Assembly (NCBI GenBank): GCA_032164295.1
Contig: JAJHTX010000011.1
Span: 868,001-932,000 of the forward strand
Source of the DNA: Inonotus obliquus
Taxonomy: Eukaryota; Basidiomycota; Agaricomycetes; Hymenochaetales; Hymenochaetaceae
Direction of reading: 5' to 3'
DNA length: 64,000 nucleotides
Shown: positions 1-10,618 of the stretch, piece by piece
How positions within the stretch are numbered: the stretch's first letter is position 1
Layout of the letters: the number at the start of each line of letters is the position of its first letter
The notes under the pieces: model-generated
Database searches by the model: none
What the model saw: the letters and a program-made list of their open reading frames with translations, nothing else
What the model was told of the DNA's origin: nothing
Translations under genes and position numbers: made by a program

Positions 1-1900
1 TTGTATCAATGGTGGAACATACCTCGGTATGGTTGTGGACTGGTTGCTACCCCTTTCCCAGCTATTCTTTCTTCTATTCCACCCTCTCCTTTCTGATTAT
101 GGATAATTTTGAACTTCTACTTCTGAAATCCGTTTGCACGGTCGGTATTTGATTGTTTTACCTTCCGTACCTATACCCTCATCCCATTCTCAAATTATCT
201 TATACATTCTTCCACTGTCTCACTTATTCACGTTCTTCTATCCTTTGTTCGAATTTCGGTATTGGTTCCTATTCGATGACACTGCAGTTGCATTCCACTA
301 CCACTCCCGGTACCGAAGCTTACTAATCACTGGTACCAGAGATGCCGAGTCGACTCGATGATGGATTGGGTTGGAGAAAGGACTCTTTGGCTTACCTCTC
401 CTTGTGCCGCCTTACGTTACCGATGCACCTTGGCTATGGAGGATGACTGAGGACAGTCACTATTTAAAGTGCCCGGGAGATGAAGAGAACTACGTGCGGC
501 TGAGCTCGGTATCAACCCCGGTATCCCATTCTACGCTTACCCCATGCTATGGTACGGTCCCATCTACACCTTACAGTATCCACCAGCACACCTAGAGAAA
601 CCGTTGGTCCCATTTCTCAAAGTACCGAACGCCGAGAGTACCGGTACCGAGCGCCAAGAAACCCGGTACCGAGAATACCGAGAGTACCGAGTGCCGAGAA
701 ACCCGGTACCGAGACAATTTGGCAATTCGACATGCTCTCATGACATGGATCAGACGTCTTCCTCTCTGGTATTCATTCCTGATGGTTGGATTATGCATGC
801 CGGTTCTTTGGGGAAGCTCAGGGTCAGTATCTGTTAAGGTTTTCAGGTCCGGTACCACCAGAAACGTGTCGGTATCAATCAGCAGGGGCGCAGATCTCTT
901 GTCCTGAGGACTTTTCATCCAGGGGTACTATATGCTACGTTTTCATTAGTATCTTGTCCTCCCTAACCCTTTCTTGTTGTCCCCCTGATGGCGCTGCAAT
1001 GTTCACTTTCATTGTTACATTTTTCTTCAGACTTTTCTTTGTTTTGATCTTCCTTTCTACTTTCTCCTTTTGGATTTATGAGCTAACTACGGTACAGTAG
1101 TATAAATATCTCCTCCTGTACGTAGTAGCTCTCCAGGTAATCTTAGGAGCTAGCCTCTAACGTGAGGGCTCGGGTTTCCTCACCCCCTTCTCAGTTCCAT
1201 CTCAGTCTCATCTCAAGCTTCGTCCCAGTCCCATCCCAGTTCCGTCTCAAGTGAACCTTCAGAGTTAGCCTCCCGTGTGAGGGCTCAGGTTTCCTTCCCA
1301 GTCCAGTCAACACTCTCAGCCACCAGCCTCCCCCAGACTGTTTCTTGCTATACCACCCCGTGCTAGCAGTTTCCTTGCAGTACCGACCTGTACCGACGTT
1401 TTTCCCACGGTACCGACGTTTTGTTATCCTTTGAATTCTGCACATCCACCTTTCGTTTCTGTACTGAGCTTTTGTTTTACAACGTTTCTGCACATACCGA
1501 ACCCGTTCGTTCAAGTACCGACCTGTACCGACATTTTTCCCACGGTACCGACCCCTTTCTTTCTGTACCGACCTGTACCGAGGTTTTTCCCACGGTATTA
1601 GACTCTTGTTTTGCTACGTTCTCTCTCATACCGACCTGTACCGAAGTTTTTCCCACGTTCTAAACTGTCCTTTTCATACCAGAATCACATACTCTTTGCT
1701 TCTGGCCCATCCATTCACTCCCCCATTTCATAGACAACAAGTACCGTGACCGTACTGGTTAAGTACCGGCACGTATCAGCCCTCCCCCACTTAAAACCAT
1801 ACACCCCTCGTCTCGGTACCTCCGGTACCGGACGCGATCTCGCACATTTATCGCTGGGTCAATATCATTGTTTATGCAATTGGATAGTTTTCCCAGTGTT
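1..1900. repeat. Repeat-rich non-coding block with taccga/GGTACC minisatellites
   Basis: No convincing gene is visible. The block is crowded with GGTACC and taccga words. A 30-nt unit starting TACCGACCTGTACCGA and ending TTTTTCCCACGG occurs four times at 1381-1410, 1516-1545, 1566-1595 and 1629-1657, separated by unrelated T-rich spacers. A second duplicated segment, TAGCCTC followed by GTGAGGGCTC, occurs at 1151-1180 and 1266-1295. Short open frames here are low-complexity and show no family motif. The block may be the decayed end or LTR of a retroelement, but no protein evidence supports a specific class. Confidence 0.55.
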
Positions 1901-2026
1901 CGTTTAGGCAAAGGAAGCTATGAATCTAATCAGAACAATACTAGTACTTATTTGGTAAGTAGTGGCTATCTGCTATATTAGGTTATATTAAGCTCAAGGC
2001 AATTGCTTGATCACTCAATATGTCTG

Positions 2027-2200
2027 TAAGCTAAGTACACTGAGTCTTAGCTAATTCTTATTCTTAATCACACGGGATTTGTTAAACTGTTTCTTGAGAT
2101 GAGATTACTCTTGAGGGACTGGTTACCGCTGCTAGAGTATCACTGATTTTACTTAGTAAGCTAAGAGCACTGAGTCTTAGCTGATTCTTGATCACACGGG
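2027..2200 (+). repeat. Two-copy direct repeat, about 130-bp period
   Basis: A segment of about 45-50 nt starting TAAGCTAAG and containing CACTGAGTCTTAGCT and CACACGGG occurs at 2027-2076 and again at 2157-2200 with a few substitutions. The surrounding DNA is AT-rich and has no gene. Confidence 0.6.
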
Positions 2201-2474
2201 GTGTTTCAGACTGTTCTGAAGGTAAACTGTTGCTCGGGGGGCACTTCTTATTCTTTTGTTGAGGGCAAGGGAGGCCGCTCTTATATACTTTATAGGATGG
2301 TGGCTGTGCTACAGGTATGAGTCATTTCTATCTATACGTAGTTATATTACATCCTTATTAGTACTAATTAATATTCTATATTTGTACTAGATTCATTTAT
2401 TTTTAGTACACTTTGCCCTTTGCTTGCTACTTCTTTGCTCATTTGCATTTTAATTTATACAATTCTGGTAGTAC

Positions 2475-2630
2475 TTTGCTCATTTACGCACTGCCTCCTT
2501 TGCTTTTTCCAGTATCAATTATACTCTTTTAAGCAACTTTGCTCGTTTACGCACTGCCTCCTTTGCTCTCTCTGATGTAGATTATACTGTTTTAGGCTAT
2601 TTTGCTTATTCATGCACTGCCTCCTTTGCA
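2475..2630 (+). repeat. Three-copy tandem repeat with 63-bp period
   Basis: A 30-nt core beginning TTTGCTCATTTACGCACTGC and ending CTCCTTTGC is present at 2475, 2538 and 2601, a regular spacing of 63 nt. Spacers share shorter words such as ATTATACT and TTTTA. The structure is a short minisatellite in non-coding, transposon-like DNA. Confidence 0.65.
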
Positions 2631-2639
2631 CATGCCAAG

Positions 2640-5600
2640 CAATTAATTAATACCTCATTTAGTTATATTATATTTCTTTTTAGTTATCACTTATACGATC
2701 TAGATAGCCTACTATCACTGCTTTATCTATTATCTATACCCTGAAACCTTTGCATAAAGCTAGAAGATACTTATTCAATTGAAATTATATTAGTACCAGT
2801 TTCGAGGCACATCTCAGAGCATATTATATATATGAGACTATCACTGTGTGGGATTATGTCCTGCAGCTTCTCATCATGCTTCTTCATATGATCAAAGTCA
2901 TTTCCAGCCTACGTCTTCTATTACATCGCCTTCGAGGATTGTGTTCGCTGAATCGTACTGTCAAAAGTTCATCACCCATTAGGTATTTAACTGATATTCA
3001 TATGCTTTTTAGAGATCTGATGCTGTCTTGGTTACAGAATATGGGTAGAGACGACCACCTCTATAAAAATTGAGTGGGTAGAGTTTGAGTGGTTCTTAGG
3101 AGAGCATCTGATTTCTCAAACAATCCGGTATGTTATTTATTACTTTATTCTGTAGTATAATGGCTAATATTCCTGCTAGACGTGTAACTTTTGATAATTT
3201 GCAAGAGGAATGGTACAATGAGCAGGCATGACTATTGAATCAACACGTTACGAGTCTTTGATAGTTTCTGTGATAATGCCCTGTTATGCTTGATGAATTT
3301 GGTATTGGCTATTATGTAATACATTTATGGCCTGACAGCGCGTTCTGATACGGTATCTATTGTGGTGGTCTGATGGGGAGAGGGTGAGGTTGTTGTTGTT
3401 GTCAATGAGCAGGGATTGTATCGTCGAAGGAGATAGTGACTTTAAAAATCCAGAGAGGGATGACAAAAGAGATACGCTGACTACTTCGTCTATCCACTTC
3501 GTCCAGATTCGGTTGCCTCTAAAATGCAACGTCAATGTTAATGCCAGTGTTTACCAACGTACGATTGACTTCTGCCAACTGGAAGGGTCTTCTTCTTCGA
3601 CCTTAACGTCGGCTTCCTCGATCTTCACTTCTACCTCTTCTTCCTTAACAACGACTACTGGTCGCTGGGGATGGTATGTAAGCTTGATGTACTGAGCACG
3701 TCCTTTCCTGTCTGTTCCAACAACGATGTCATTCAGATCGTAGTCGAGAGGATCAAACTTGATGACATAGGGCTTGGGCTTACGGTACTGTCGTTGACGG
3801 CAACTAGGAGCCAGGATAACTAATGAGGTTTTGGTTACTTTAAGAATCCAATACACGACAATGTTGGTTAAAGTCGCCGGGCAGGATTGAGGGTTTCTGT
3901 TGTGCTCGGGTAAACCCGGGTTGATGCGATATCGACCTACTAGGGGCACTTCGCAAAGAAGAGACGTTGATGACGAGTCAGACATCGGTCCTGAGGGGAG
4001 ACTCGACTCTTATGTTAGGACAGATGAGGTGGCGGTGCACACTTGAGGCCTGTTCTCACGAAGATCGTCTGGTTAAACCAAGACAACCTCTACACTATCT
4101 TGAGGAGGAGTACACAGTCGTCGGTGACGTACGTTTAAAGTGGGGAACCTTGAGTAATGCACGCATCTAGAAACAGTATACGACTAAGATGTTGTGGTGG
4201 TAAGTAGATTGAATAAACTAAGTAAGCACAAGAGAGGAATACCTAAGACGTCGTGGTAGTAAGTAGAAGAGTCGAGTGGGGAAGACAAGACAAGATCTTT
4301 CTACTTATATACACCTGGATTGTGGGAAGGTATTACTCTAAGAAGGTGCTGCGCAGCAGCATAACAATATAAACAAACAAGCAACAGGGCCCAACGAGTC
4401 AGCAAGAATAAGTAAGGGTGAGTAAGTGTTGTCGGGGTTGGGGCGGAATTAGTAGTACAGTATTAGTAATATATCAGGATAGTGCAGAGGGAGTCATAAG
4501 GTATTAGTAATGGAAGGAAATTAGTAATATAATGGAATACGAAAAATAAGAAAAGACAGAAAAGGAAAAGCGTTCTTACAGAAGCAAAGCCAAGCAATGC
4601 CCAGTTAAGCCAGGCAACATGTACCGATAGATATTGAGGGGCATGAGTGATCTTATCAATGCCCAGGGACGATCCCAGCGTACTGATTGGTACCAAGCAA
4701 TAGAGTACTCCAATGCCAAGGTTGGATTGTACTAACATGTCAACATCAGCGCATACTGTCCAATCGCTCGGTAGATGCCCAGACTGATACTGCATGGATT
4801 ATGATACCGGAACAAAGGTAAATCTGAATGACACACTTCTCTAGATAAGAAGACGACAGGGTCATCGTCAGGAGCGCCCTTGCGGTAGTTGAAACATGTC
4901 CCTACTTTAGCGCTGGTCAATGTCGGTACCACTACCCTACCTCCGTATCATTTGTCGTGAGTTTTCATTGGATTCTTGTCTTGTCCCACCCTATTCTTAG
5001 CTACCCCCTGATAAAATTTCTTATTCATTTGTCATCTTATGTTTCCTCTGATTATATTTTTACATTCATTTCGACTTTATGTTCCCCTTCTTGTACCAGA
5101 TTGTGGTACAATTTGACTTGTAAAAATTCCTCAATTGGTATCTTGAATGGCTATGGTATTATGGTATTTATAGCCTGCATGTTCTACCATAGCAAACCAG
5201 CTAATCTGAGAGGAGCTTCCAGAGGGAAGATCCAGGTTTTGCTCATCTCGTTCAAGTCCCAGTCTGCTCGTATCATCTTGTAGTCGCCGGTATTGATATT
5301 GGTAGTCATTGACATTGTCTTTTGTAGTACTCACCTCTTGTCTCACAACACGCCTCATCAAGAACTCCTCCTCTGCTCGCCTCCTCCTCTGCTTCGTCCT
5401 TTCTACCTCGGTACCAAATGACAAATAACTCGGTATCAATGGATTCGTCTTAGTATCGACTGCTGTCTGCTATTTTCCTCTCTTGAGCAGTCACCTAGAG
5501 CCTTTCTGTATTACTCTATCTCGCCAGGCCCTACCACCTCTCTCAACTACCTGTCTGTGACAGTACGACTTAGTACTGCCACGTACCAGTTCTCTCAATG
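2640..5600. other. Gene-poor, transposon-derived-looking stretch
   Basis: No gene can be supported. The longest frame is a 144-codon minus-strand ORF at 3551-3985. Its product has a basic middle part (residues about 60-75) and a C-terminal run rich in Glu, Val and Lys, which could be the tail of a retroelement or capsid-like protein, but no diagnostic motif is visible. A minus-strand ORF at 5131-5439 has an Arg/Gln/Glu-rich charged region only. GGTACC-type words recur near 4925 and 5410, suggesting the same repeat family as bases 1-1900. Confidence 0.4.
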
Positions 5601-5603
5601 CAC

Positions 5604-8385
5604 CTAAATTGTACCCCTCTCGTCCAGTACTTCTAATACCGGCCGCGTTCTCGCACATTCAGCACAACAGTCTTGAGCACTGATTGACATGACTTCTCCA
5701 TACAGCTGTAAGATGACTGCATCAATCTCTTCATGTGTCCAACGCACATTTCGAAGATGAGCTTTCAACAGGGAAAAGGAAAGCTCAATTGGGTTGAAAT
5801 CCAGTGAGTACGCTAGAAGGAATTCAACCTTCATTTCCCTAAACCTCGACGGATTAAAAGAAGTTGGTGGAAGCGTGATAAATGCACCTGGATTTAATAA
5901 GTTTCTGAACTATTGGCATCTTGTGGATTGTGCAATTGTCCATGACAATCACAGAAATCTGTGCTGACCACGGATTCATGTGCTCCAACAGGGCAGTGAT
6001 GAAATCATAGAACAATGCTGAATTGAAGGACCCTTCCACAATTGTGCAATAGATCATACCATCCATTGTAATTGCAGGATGTCTAAAGAAATTGACTTAT
6101 TTGGCATGCCGATCCAGAAATACTACAACCTGATAGATTCCCACAAATACCAGCCATGGAAAGGCAATTCGATCGAACGTATTACACACGCACACGCTAT
6201 TGTCCTTGAGGCTCGACATTGCCAGGATAAATCAATACACCAATATGCAGGTTCTATGATTAGGCACATGAAGAAGCATGGATACTGCAGACATGGATAC
6301 TCGAGGATGCAGTCAACTATATGCTTCGACATGAACCTTACTCAATCTGAACCAACCACCATTGGTCAACGGTGGCAGAAACAACTCAACCATTGTTTAC
6401 ACCTACACTAAATGCATACCTACATGAAGTTACGGTTTGGTCAGAAAAGGGGTTGAACTACATTGTGAATGCAGGAGTAATTGTGTGGACAAGAAGATCG
6501 ACATGTTCCCAACTATGCAGACAAGTGGCAATACAGCTCGACTGGCTAGTACATGCGGAAGCTACAAGGGAATATCAAGCACTACGCAATAATCTATTTG
6601 GCAACATAGTGGTACGATGGAGATCGGAACAGAATCAAATACCGGGGATGATAGTATTGGAGATCTCTCAACTGAGGGAGCGGGTCAATGGGGCGATCTT
6701 AACCTTCGTAATGGAAGGGATCAGCAGCGATCAGGTGCAAGGAATGGAGATACGGATACCCGACAGATATCACCAAGCAATGATCTGGCGGACTGAGTTA
6801 CCTGCTATAGTACAGGCAGAACCATACCGGCCTACCACTCCGGTGATTGATAATCGAGCTAATCCTGTTGAGGAAGGAAGCCTGAGTCAACCGAGACAGC
6901 TGACCAACCCAGCAACACCTGCAGAAGATGAAGACATGGCAGACTGCTCGAGTTGCTGCGCATGACATCATAAGGAACACTCGAGAAGGACCAATGTGGC
7001 AGTACGGAAGGCACGGAGCTCTGCACAGCCACAGGATTGGCCAGTGATGGCATGATTGCTGTACACTGACCAGGTATGAAGTCATATTGAAGGATCTGGA
7101 AGATTGCATGGGGAAAATCGGAAGTGCATCACTACCCGATTGGAGATTGCGGGGTATCGGACAAGATAGGGGCTGTGCTCGGAAGAATCAGGAGGCTGTG
7201 CCCGAGGGAGCCCGGGTAACTCAATAGATAGAAGCTTCGGGTATAAATAGGCCAAGCGAGGGTGGCTATGTCCCTCAGCAAAATTCTTCTATACTAGTGT
7301 CTCTTTACTAGCAACAGAAGTCTGTACTAGTGAATACAAAGAAGCTGCACAAAGCTTCTCTTCTTCGCTACCACTCTTATCATCAGTACTAGTGTCCGGC
7401 CAGTCTCTTGACCCCGACTAAGTACTGCTGCTACTCTACTCTAAAAGCACTGCCTCACACTTCCCATCGCTTACCAAGACGGACTGTGAATATTGCCGGA
7501 GTGAGTGGACTTGTTCCAGTGCGTCGATTGTATTGATCAATTGATCAATGTCGATCTGCTGATCCAATCCACACTGGTCCTAACACAGGAAGAATAGAAT
7601 ATCTGAGAGGATTGAGATGTATCCCACCTGGAGAGTGGGTGCAGGATGTACCGTTTACTCTTCAGAAACACCTGTTTACGAATTGCTTGGTGACCCTCTA
7701 AAGCCCATGCTTTACCCTGCAGGTAGGTATGCCTGTTGCATGCACTCTCGTCCACAAATACCAGCTGATCTGTCGAGTACTGGGAGGCCATTCTGAGCTG
7801 ATACTGCAATCATTTGGTTTCACTGCATTCCAGCGCTTCCTTGCTGATCTATAATTGATAAAATGTGAATCATAATCCTATGACAGACAACCTGAAATCC
7901 ACACCTCTTTCAGAGTAAATTCTGCTCGCTTCAAGGTTTGTTCTATTGTTTGTGTTGAAGCCTCCTTGCCTTGAATGTGCAGGAGCATGTCTTTCAGTTC
8001 AGCAAGATAAGAATTGTGTTGCCATTCTATTGAGTCCAAAATAAACTGTGGTGTATCACTCAGCCAGCAAAGATGAAAATGGATCTAGAGTGGAGGGTAA
8101 CTTACATTTGTGTCTACATAGGACAACATCCTTGGCCGACCATGTCGCTGGGTGGGTTGCCTGACTTTCCCTGTCTCTTCGTGCTACTGTATCACATTGT
8201 TGACAGTAGATTTTGAAACGCCTGTGAACCAAGATATATCTCAAACCGAAAAGCTTCTCCTTGAGTGCATACATATGAGCATGGCCTGTGTATCTGGTGA
8301 TAGCAGCTTTCTGCGCATTATAGAGATGTGATAGAGCATGGTTGAGATAGGAGGTTGGCTGTGCACACGTGATTATAAAAGCCAA
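5604..8385 (-). pseudogene. Decayed Tc1/mariner-type (DDE_3) transposase, split by an insertion
   Basis: Read on the minus strand, the pieces of one transposase appear in order. At about 8240-8090 there is a helix-turn-helix (TGVSKSTV) and a GRPR motif, with a TAG stop inside. An apparent intron starts at GTAAGT near 8105, followed by a helical region. At 7809-7650 is the first catalytic Asp (LVFVDES) with the downstream GKAWALEGHQA segment. At about 6080-5854 the protein resumes with HPAITMDGMI and the second Asp (VIVMDNCTIHK). After a frameshift, 5834-5604 carries the third acid (AYSLDFNPIE) and the usual KAHLR end. Spacing of the second and third acids fits a DD34D enzyme. Stop, frameshift and insertion make it inactive. 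Terminal inverted repeats were not found. The family assignment rests on motif order and is firm; the exact ends are not. Confidence 0.85.
6085..7639. mobile_element. 1.56-kb insertion inside the DDE_3 transposase relic
   Basis: The insertion interrupts the transposase between its first and second catalytic acids. The same 10-nt word TGCAGGATGT stands at both borders (6075-6084 and 7640-7649), as expected of a target-site duplication, and removing one copy plus the insert brings the two transposase pieces to the expected spacing. Inside are a 197-codon plus-strand ORF (6372-6965) without a recognised domain and a promoter- or LTR-like stretch with GTATAAATAGG at about 7239 followed by repeated ACTAGT words. 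No terminal inverted repeats are visible next to the duplication. A 9-10 bp duplication would suit a Mutator-like element, but the class is open. Confidence 0.6.
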
Positions 8386-8910
8386 GGCGGCAAGGTGCTT
8401 GTGCTGGCCAGTAATAGACTCATGTACTGTATCTATTCACCTCGACAATTACAATTGATGTGTACCTCATCTTACAGCCCTCATCAATGGATGGCCCTGG
8501 AATAAATAACTAGAATTTAACCAACAAAATGTGTGAGTTATTGTAGATGCACTGCCAAGGGGGTGAGAGTTTTGAAAGTGAGCATGCTGGGATGTTGCCC
8601 TACTCTATCATGAAGGGCACCTCCTTTCACCGCAAAAACTTGTTCATGGGTACCTCTTATACTAGTGCAGGCTATGCTACCTGAATTAGATTTTTACATG
8701 AGGTATTGTAAGAGCTATGATTTTTGCACTCCCTGAGGGAGGAGGTGAGACACTGACTTGGTGATATTGTCTGACCTCTTCTGTTGTGTAAGCACCACAT
8801 TTCCCATATATGGATTGAGAAATTGGGCCGTTTGTTGTGTTTTTAGCATTTTTGGCATTTTTGAGGATGACATGCATCAAAATTCACATGTCCAAATTCT
8901 TATGGAATTC
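8386..8910. other. Non-coding stretch between transposon relics
   Basis: No gene, RNA or clear repeat is recognised. The sequence is AT-rich with short frames only. A small duplication of the words AAATTCACATG and CCAAATTCT lies near 8880-8900, just outside the fold-back element. Confidence 0.4.
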
Positions 8911-8914
8911 CCTG

Positions 8915-9971
8915 TAAAAATCTGGACACGTGCCAAATTGCCAATTTCGGCCCCTTCAGTACCTCAGAACACAAAATAAATCATATCTCACTCAAGTCTT
9001 GACCGTTTCGCGTCATCTAAGTTTCTAAATTCATGCCCCGATCGTGCCGTCCGAACTGTAACAAACCCGAGCAGAATCGGGCAAGCATTGACCCCGAAAC
9101 GGCGCAAAATGTTGTTTTTTCATGTATTCTTCATGTACATTTTTTCCTGCACTCAATTCTGGGTCTGCAGCACCCACAAGTGTCTCAGAATGCTCAGATG
9201 GAATAACTGTCAATTTAGGAACTGCATTTGAGATGTATATTGAGCTGTAAGTGTCAGTCTGAGGCATGCCTGAAAAGCAGAAATGCCCCCTCATCCCTCA
9301 AGCTCCCCATGCCCTAGAAAAAATATCTGAAGCCAAATTCAAGCATAGAAATTTGTTAAGAGTATACTGAAATGTATCTGAGCCTTTCCCAGATCAAATG
9401 GATATGTTGGGAAGCTGGGGAAAGGCAGGGAAGCATGGTGCATATGCCCTGTCTCCTCCATCTCAATCAATGCACCAATCCTCATAGCAGACATGAGAAG
9501 TACTCAAATCACTTCCAATAGACCTGAAATGAATTTACATGTATGAACTTAGCCTCAGACATCTCTTCTTGGGGCATGGGGGGCTCAGGAGATGAGGGGG
9601 GATTTGTGCTTTCCAGGCATGCCCCAGACTGGCACATACACCTTCAAGTACATCTCAAATGCAGGCCCTAAATTCACAGTTATTCCATCTGAGCATTCTG
9701 AGACACTTGTGGGTGCTGCAGACCCAGAATTGAGTGCAGGAAAAAATGTACATGAAGAATACATGAAAAAACAACATTTTGCGCCGTTTCGGGGTCAATG
9801 CTTGCCCGATTCTGCTCGGGTTTGTTACAGTTCGGACGGCACGATCGGGGCATGAATTTAGCAACTTAGATGACGCGAAACGGTCAAGACTTGAGTGAGA
9901 TATGATTTATTTTGTGTTCTGAGGTACTGAAGGGGCCGAAATTGGCAATTTGGCACGTGTCCAGATTTTTA
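8915..9971. mobile_element. Fold-back element with ~420-bp inverted arms
   Basis: The left arm (8915 to about 9336) and right arm (about 9550-9971) are reverse complements around a centre at 9443. The outer ~300 bp are almost identical; one mismatch is seen at 9023 against the right arm. Identity falls toward the ~210-bp loop. Termini read TAAAAATCTGGACACGTGCC and its complement. Each arm contains a matching 87-codon ORF in mirror orientation (9031-9294 minus and 9592-9855 plus); these look like a by-product of the duplication rather than genes. The outside left flank is CCTG (8911-8914). The right flank, once the MITE at 9973-10319 is removed, also reads CCTG, a candidate 4-bp target duplication. 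No transposase is encoded, so this is a non-autonomous fold-back or MITE-like element. Confidence 0.8.
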
Positions 9972-9972
9972 C

Positions 9973-10319
9973 CACGGCGGGCAAAATAGAATATCAGTGG
10001 GTGCGGTATTTAAAATTATTTTTTTGCCGAAATTTTAAATATCGGCAAGCATATCAGCACGTGATTTATATTTATAATACCGGCGGGATTGATATACTTA
10101 CCGATATTTAAAGTAGATGTTTAGGATATCTTCCAGGAAGATATGCATAAGAACAGAAGGGAATTAGCCCAATCGATATCCTTATCGATATCTAAAATAT
10201 GGGCACGTGGTTTATATAAATAATATCGGCGAGGTCGATATGCTTACTGATATTTAAAATAATTGTGAGAAAAATTCTTTAAATTTAATACCCGCTGATA
10301 TCCTATTTTGCCCGCCGTG
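9973..10319. mobile_element. 347-bp MITE with 30-bp terminal inverted repeats
   Basis: The ends are inverted repeats beginning CACGGCGGGCAAAATAG, matching over about 30 bp with two mismatches. They are flanked by a TAC duplication (9970-9972 and 10320-10322). The interior is AT-rich with several GATATC/ATATCGGC-type sub-repeats and no coding capacity. Terminal CAC plus a 3-bp duplication resembles CACTA-like elements, but a related autonomous copy would be needed to class it. Confidence 0.85.
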
Positions 10320-10322
10320 TAC

Positions 10323-10618
10323 CTGTAAGCTGATCACTAGCACATGACCGTATGCCGTATAGGCCGTATGCGGTCGTTTACTTTCTTGATGCGGAACACG
10401 GACCGTGCAATACAGGTCCGTAAAGTAAGTCCTATTCCTCCATATGATTACAGGGCGTTCCGTATACGTACGGCCCATTTCCGTACTTTACGCTACGCTG
10501 CGGAACCCTACACGTGAATGACGGTACCGAGCTTATTACTGCCTCCGACGTTTGTCCCGAATTACTTTATGAGGCTTTATAAGCGACAGCGACCAGCAAC
10601 AGGAGAAAAACTGTACTC
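10323..10618. promoter_or_regulatory. Upstream region of the first P450 gene
   Basis: Between the MITE and the P450 start codon the sequence holds several CCGTATG/CGGTCCGTA words in both orientations (about 10345-10500), a CACGTG box near 10512 and a TATA-like TTTATAAG at 10576-10583, 36 bp before the ATG. No gene is seen. The MITE-bounded promoter is therefore under 300 bp. Confidence 0.35.

Noticed and set aside
6372..6965. 197-codon plus-strand ORF inside the insertion
   Set aside because: No recognised domain or splice support; kept only as content of the insertion, not as a gene.
9031..9855. Two 87-codon ORFs with nearly the same protein, facing each other
   Set aside because: They are mirror images produced by the inverted arms; the shared protein shows no family and the frames need no intron or promoter.
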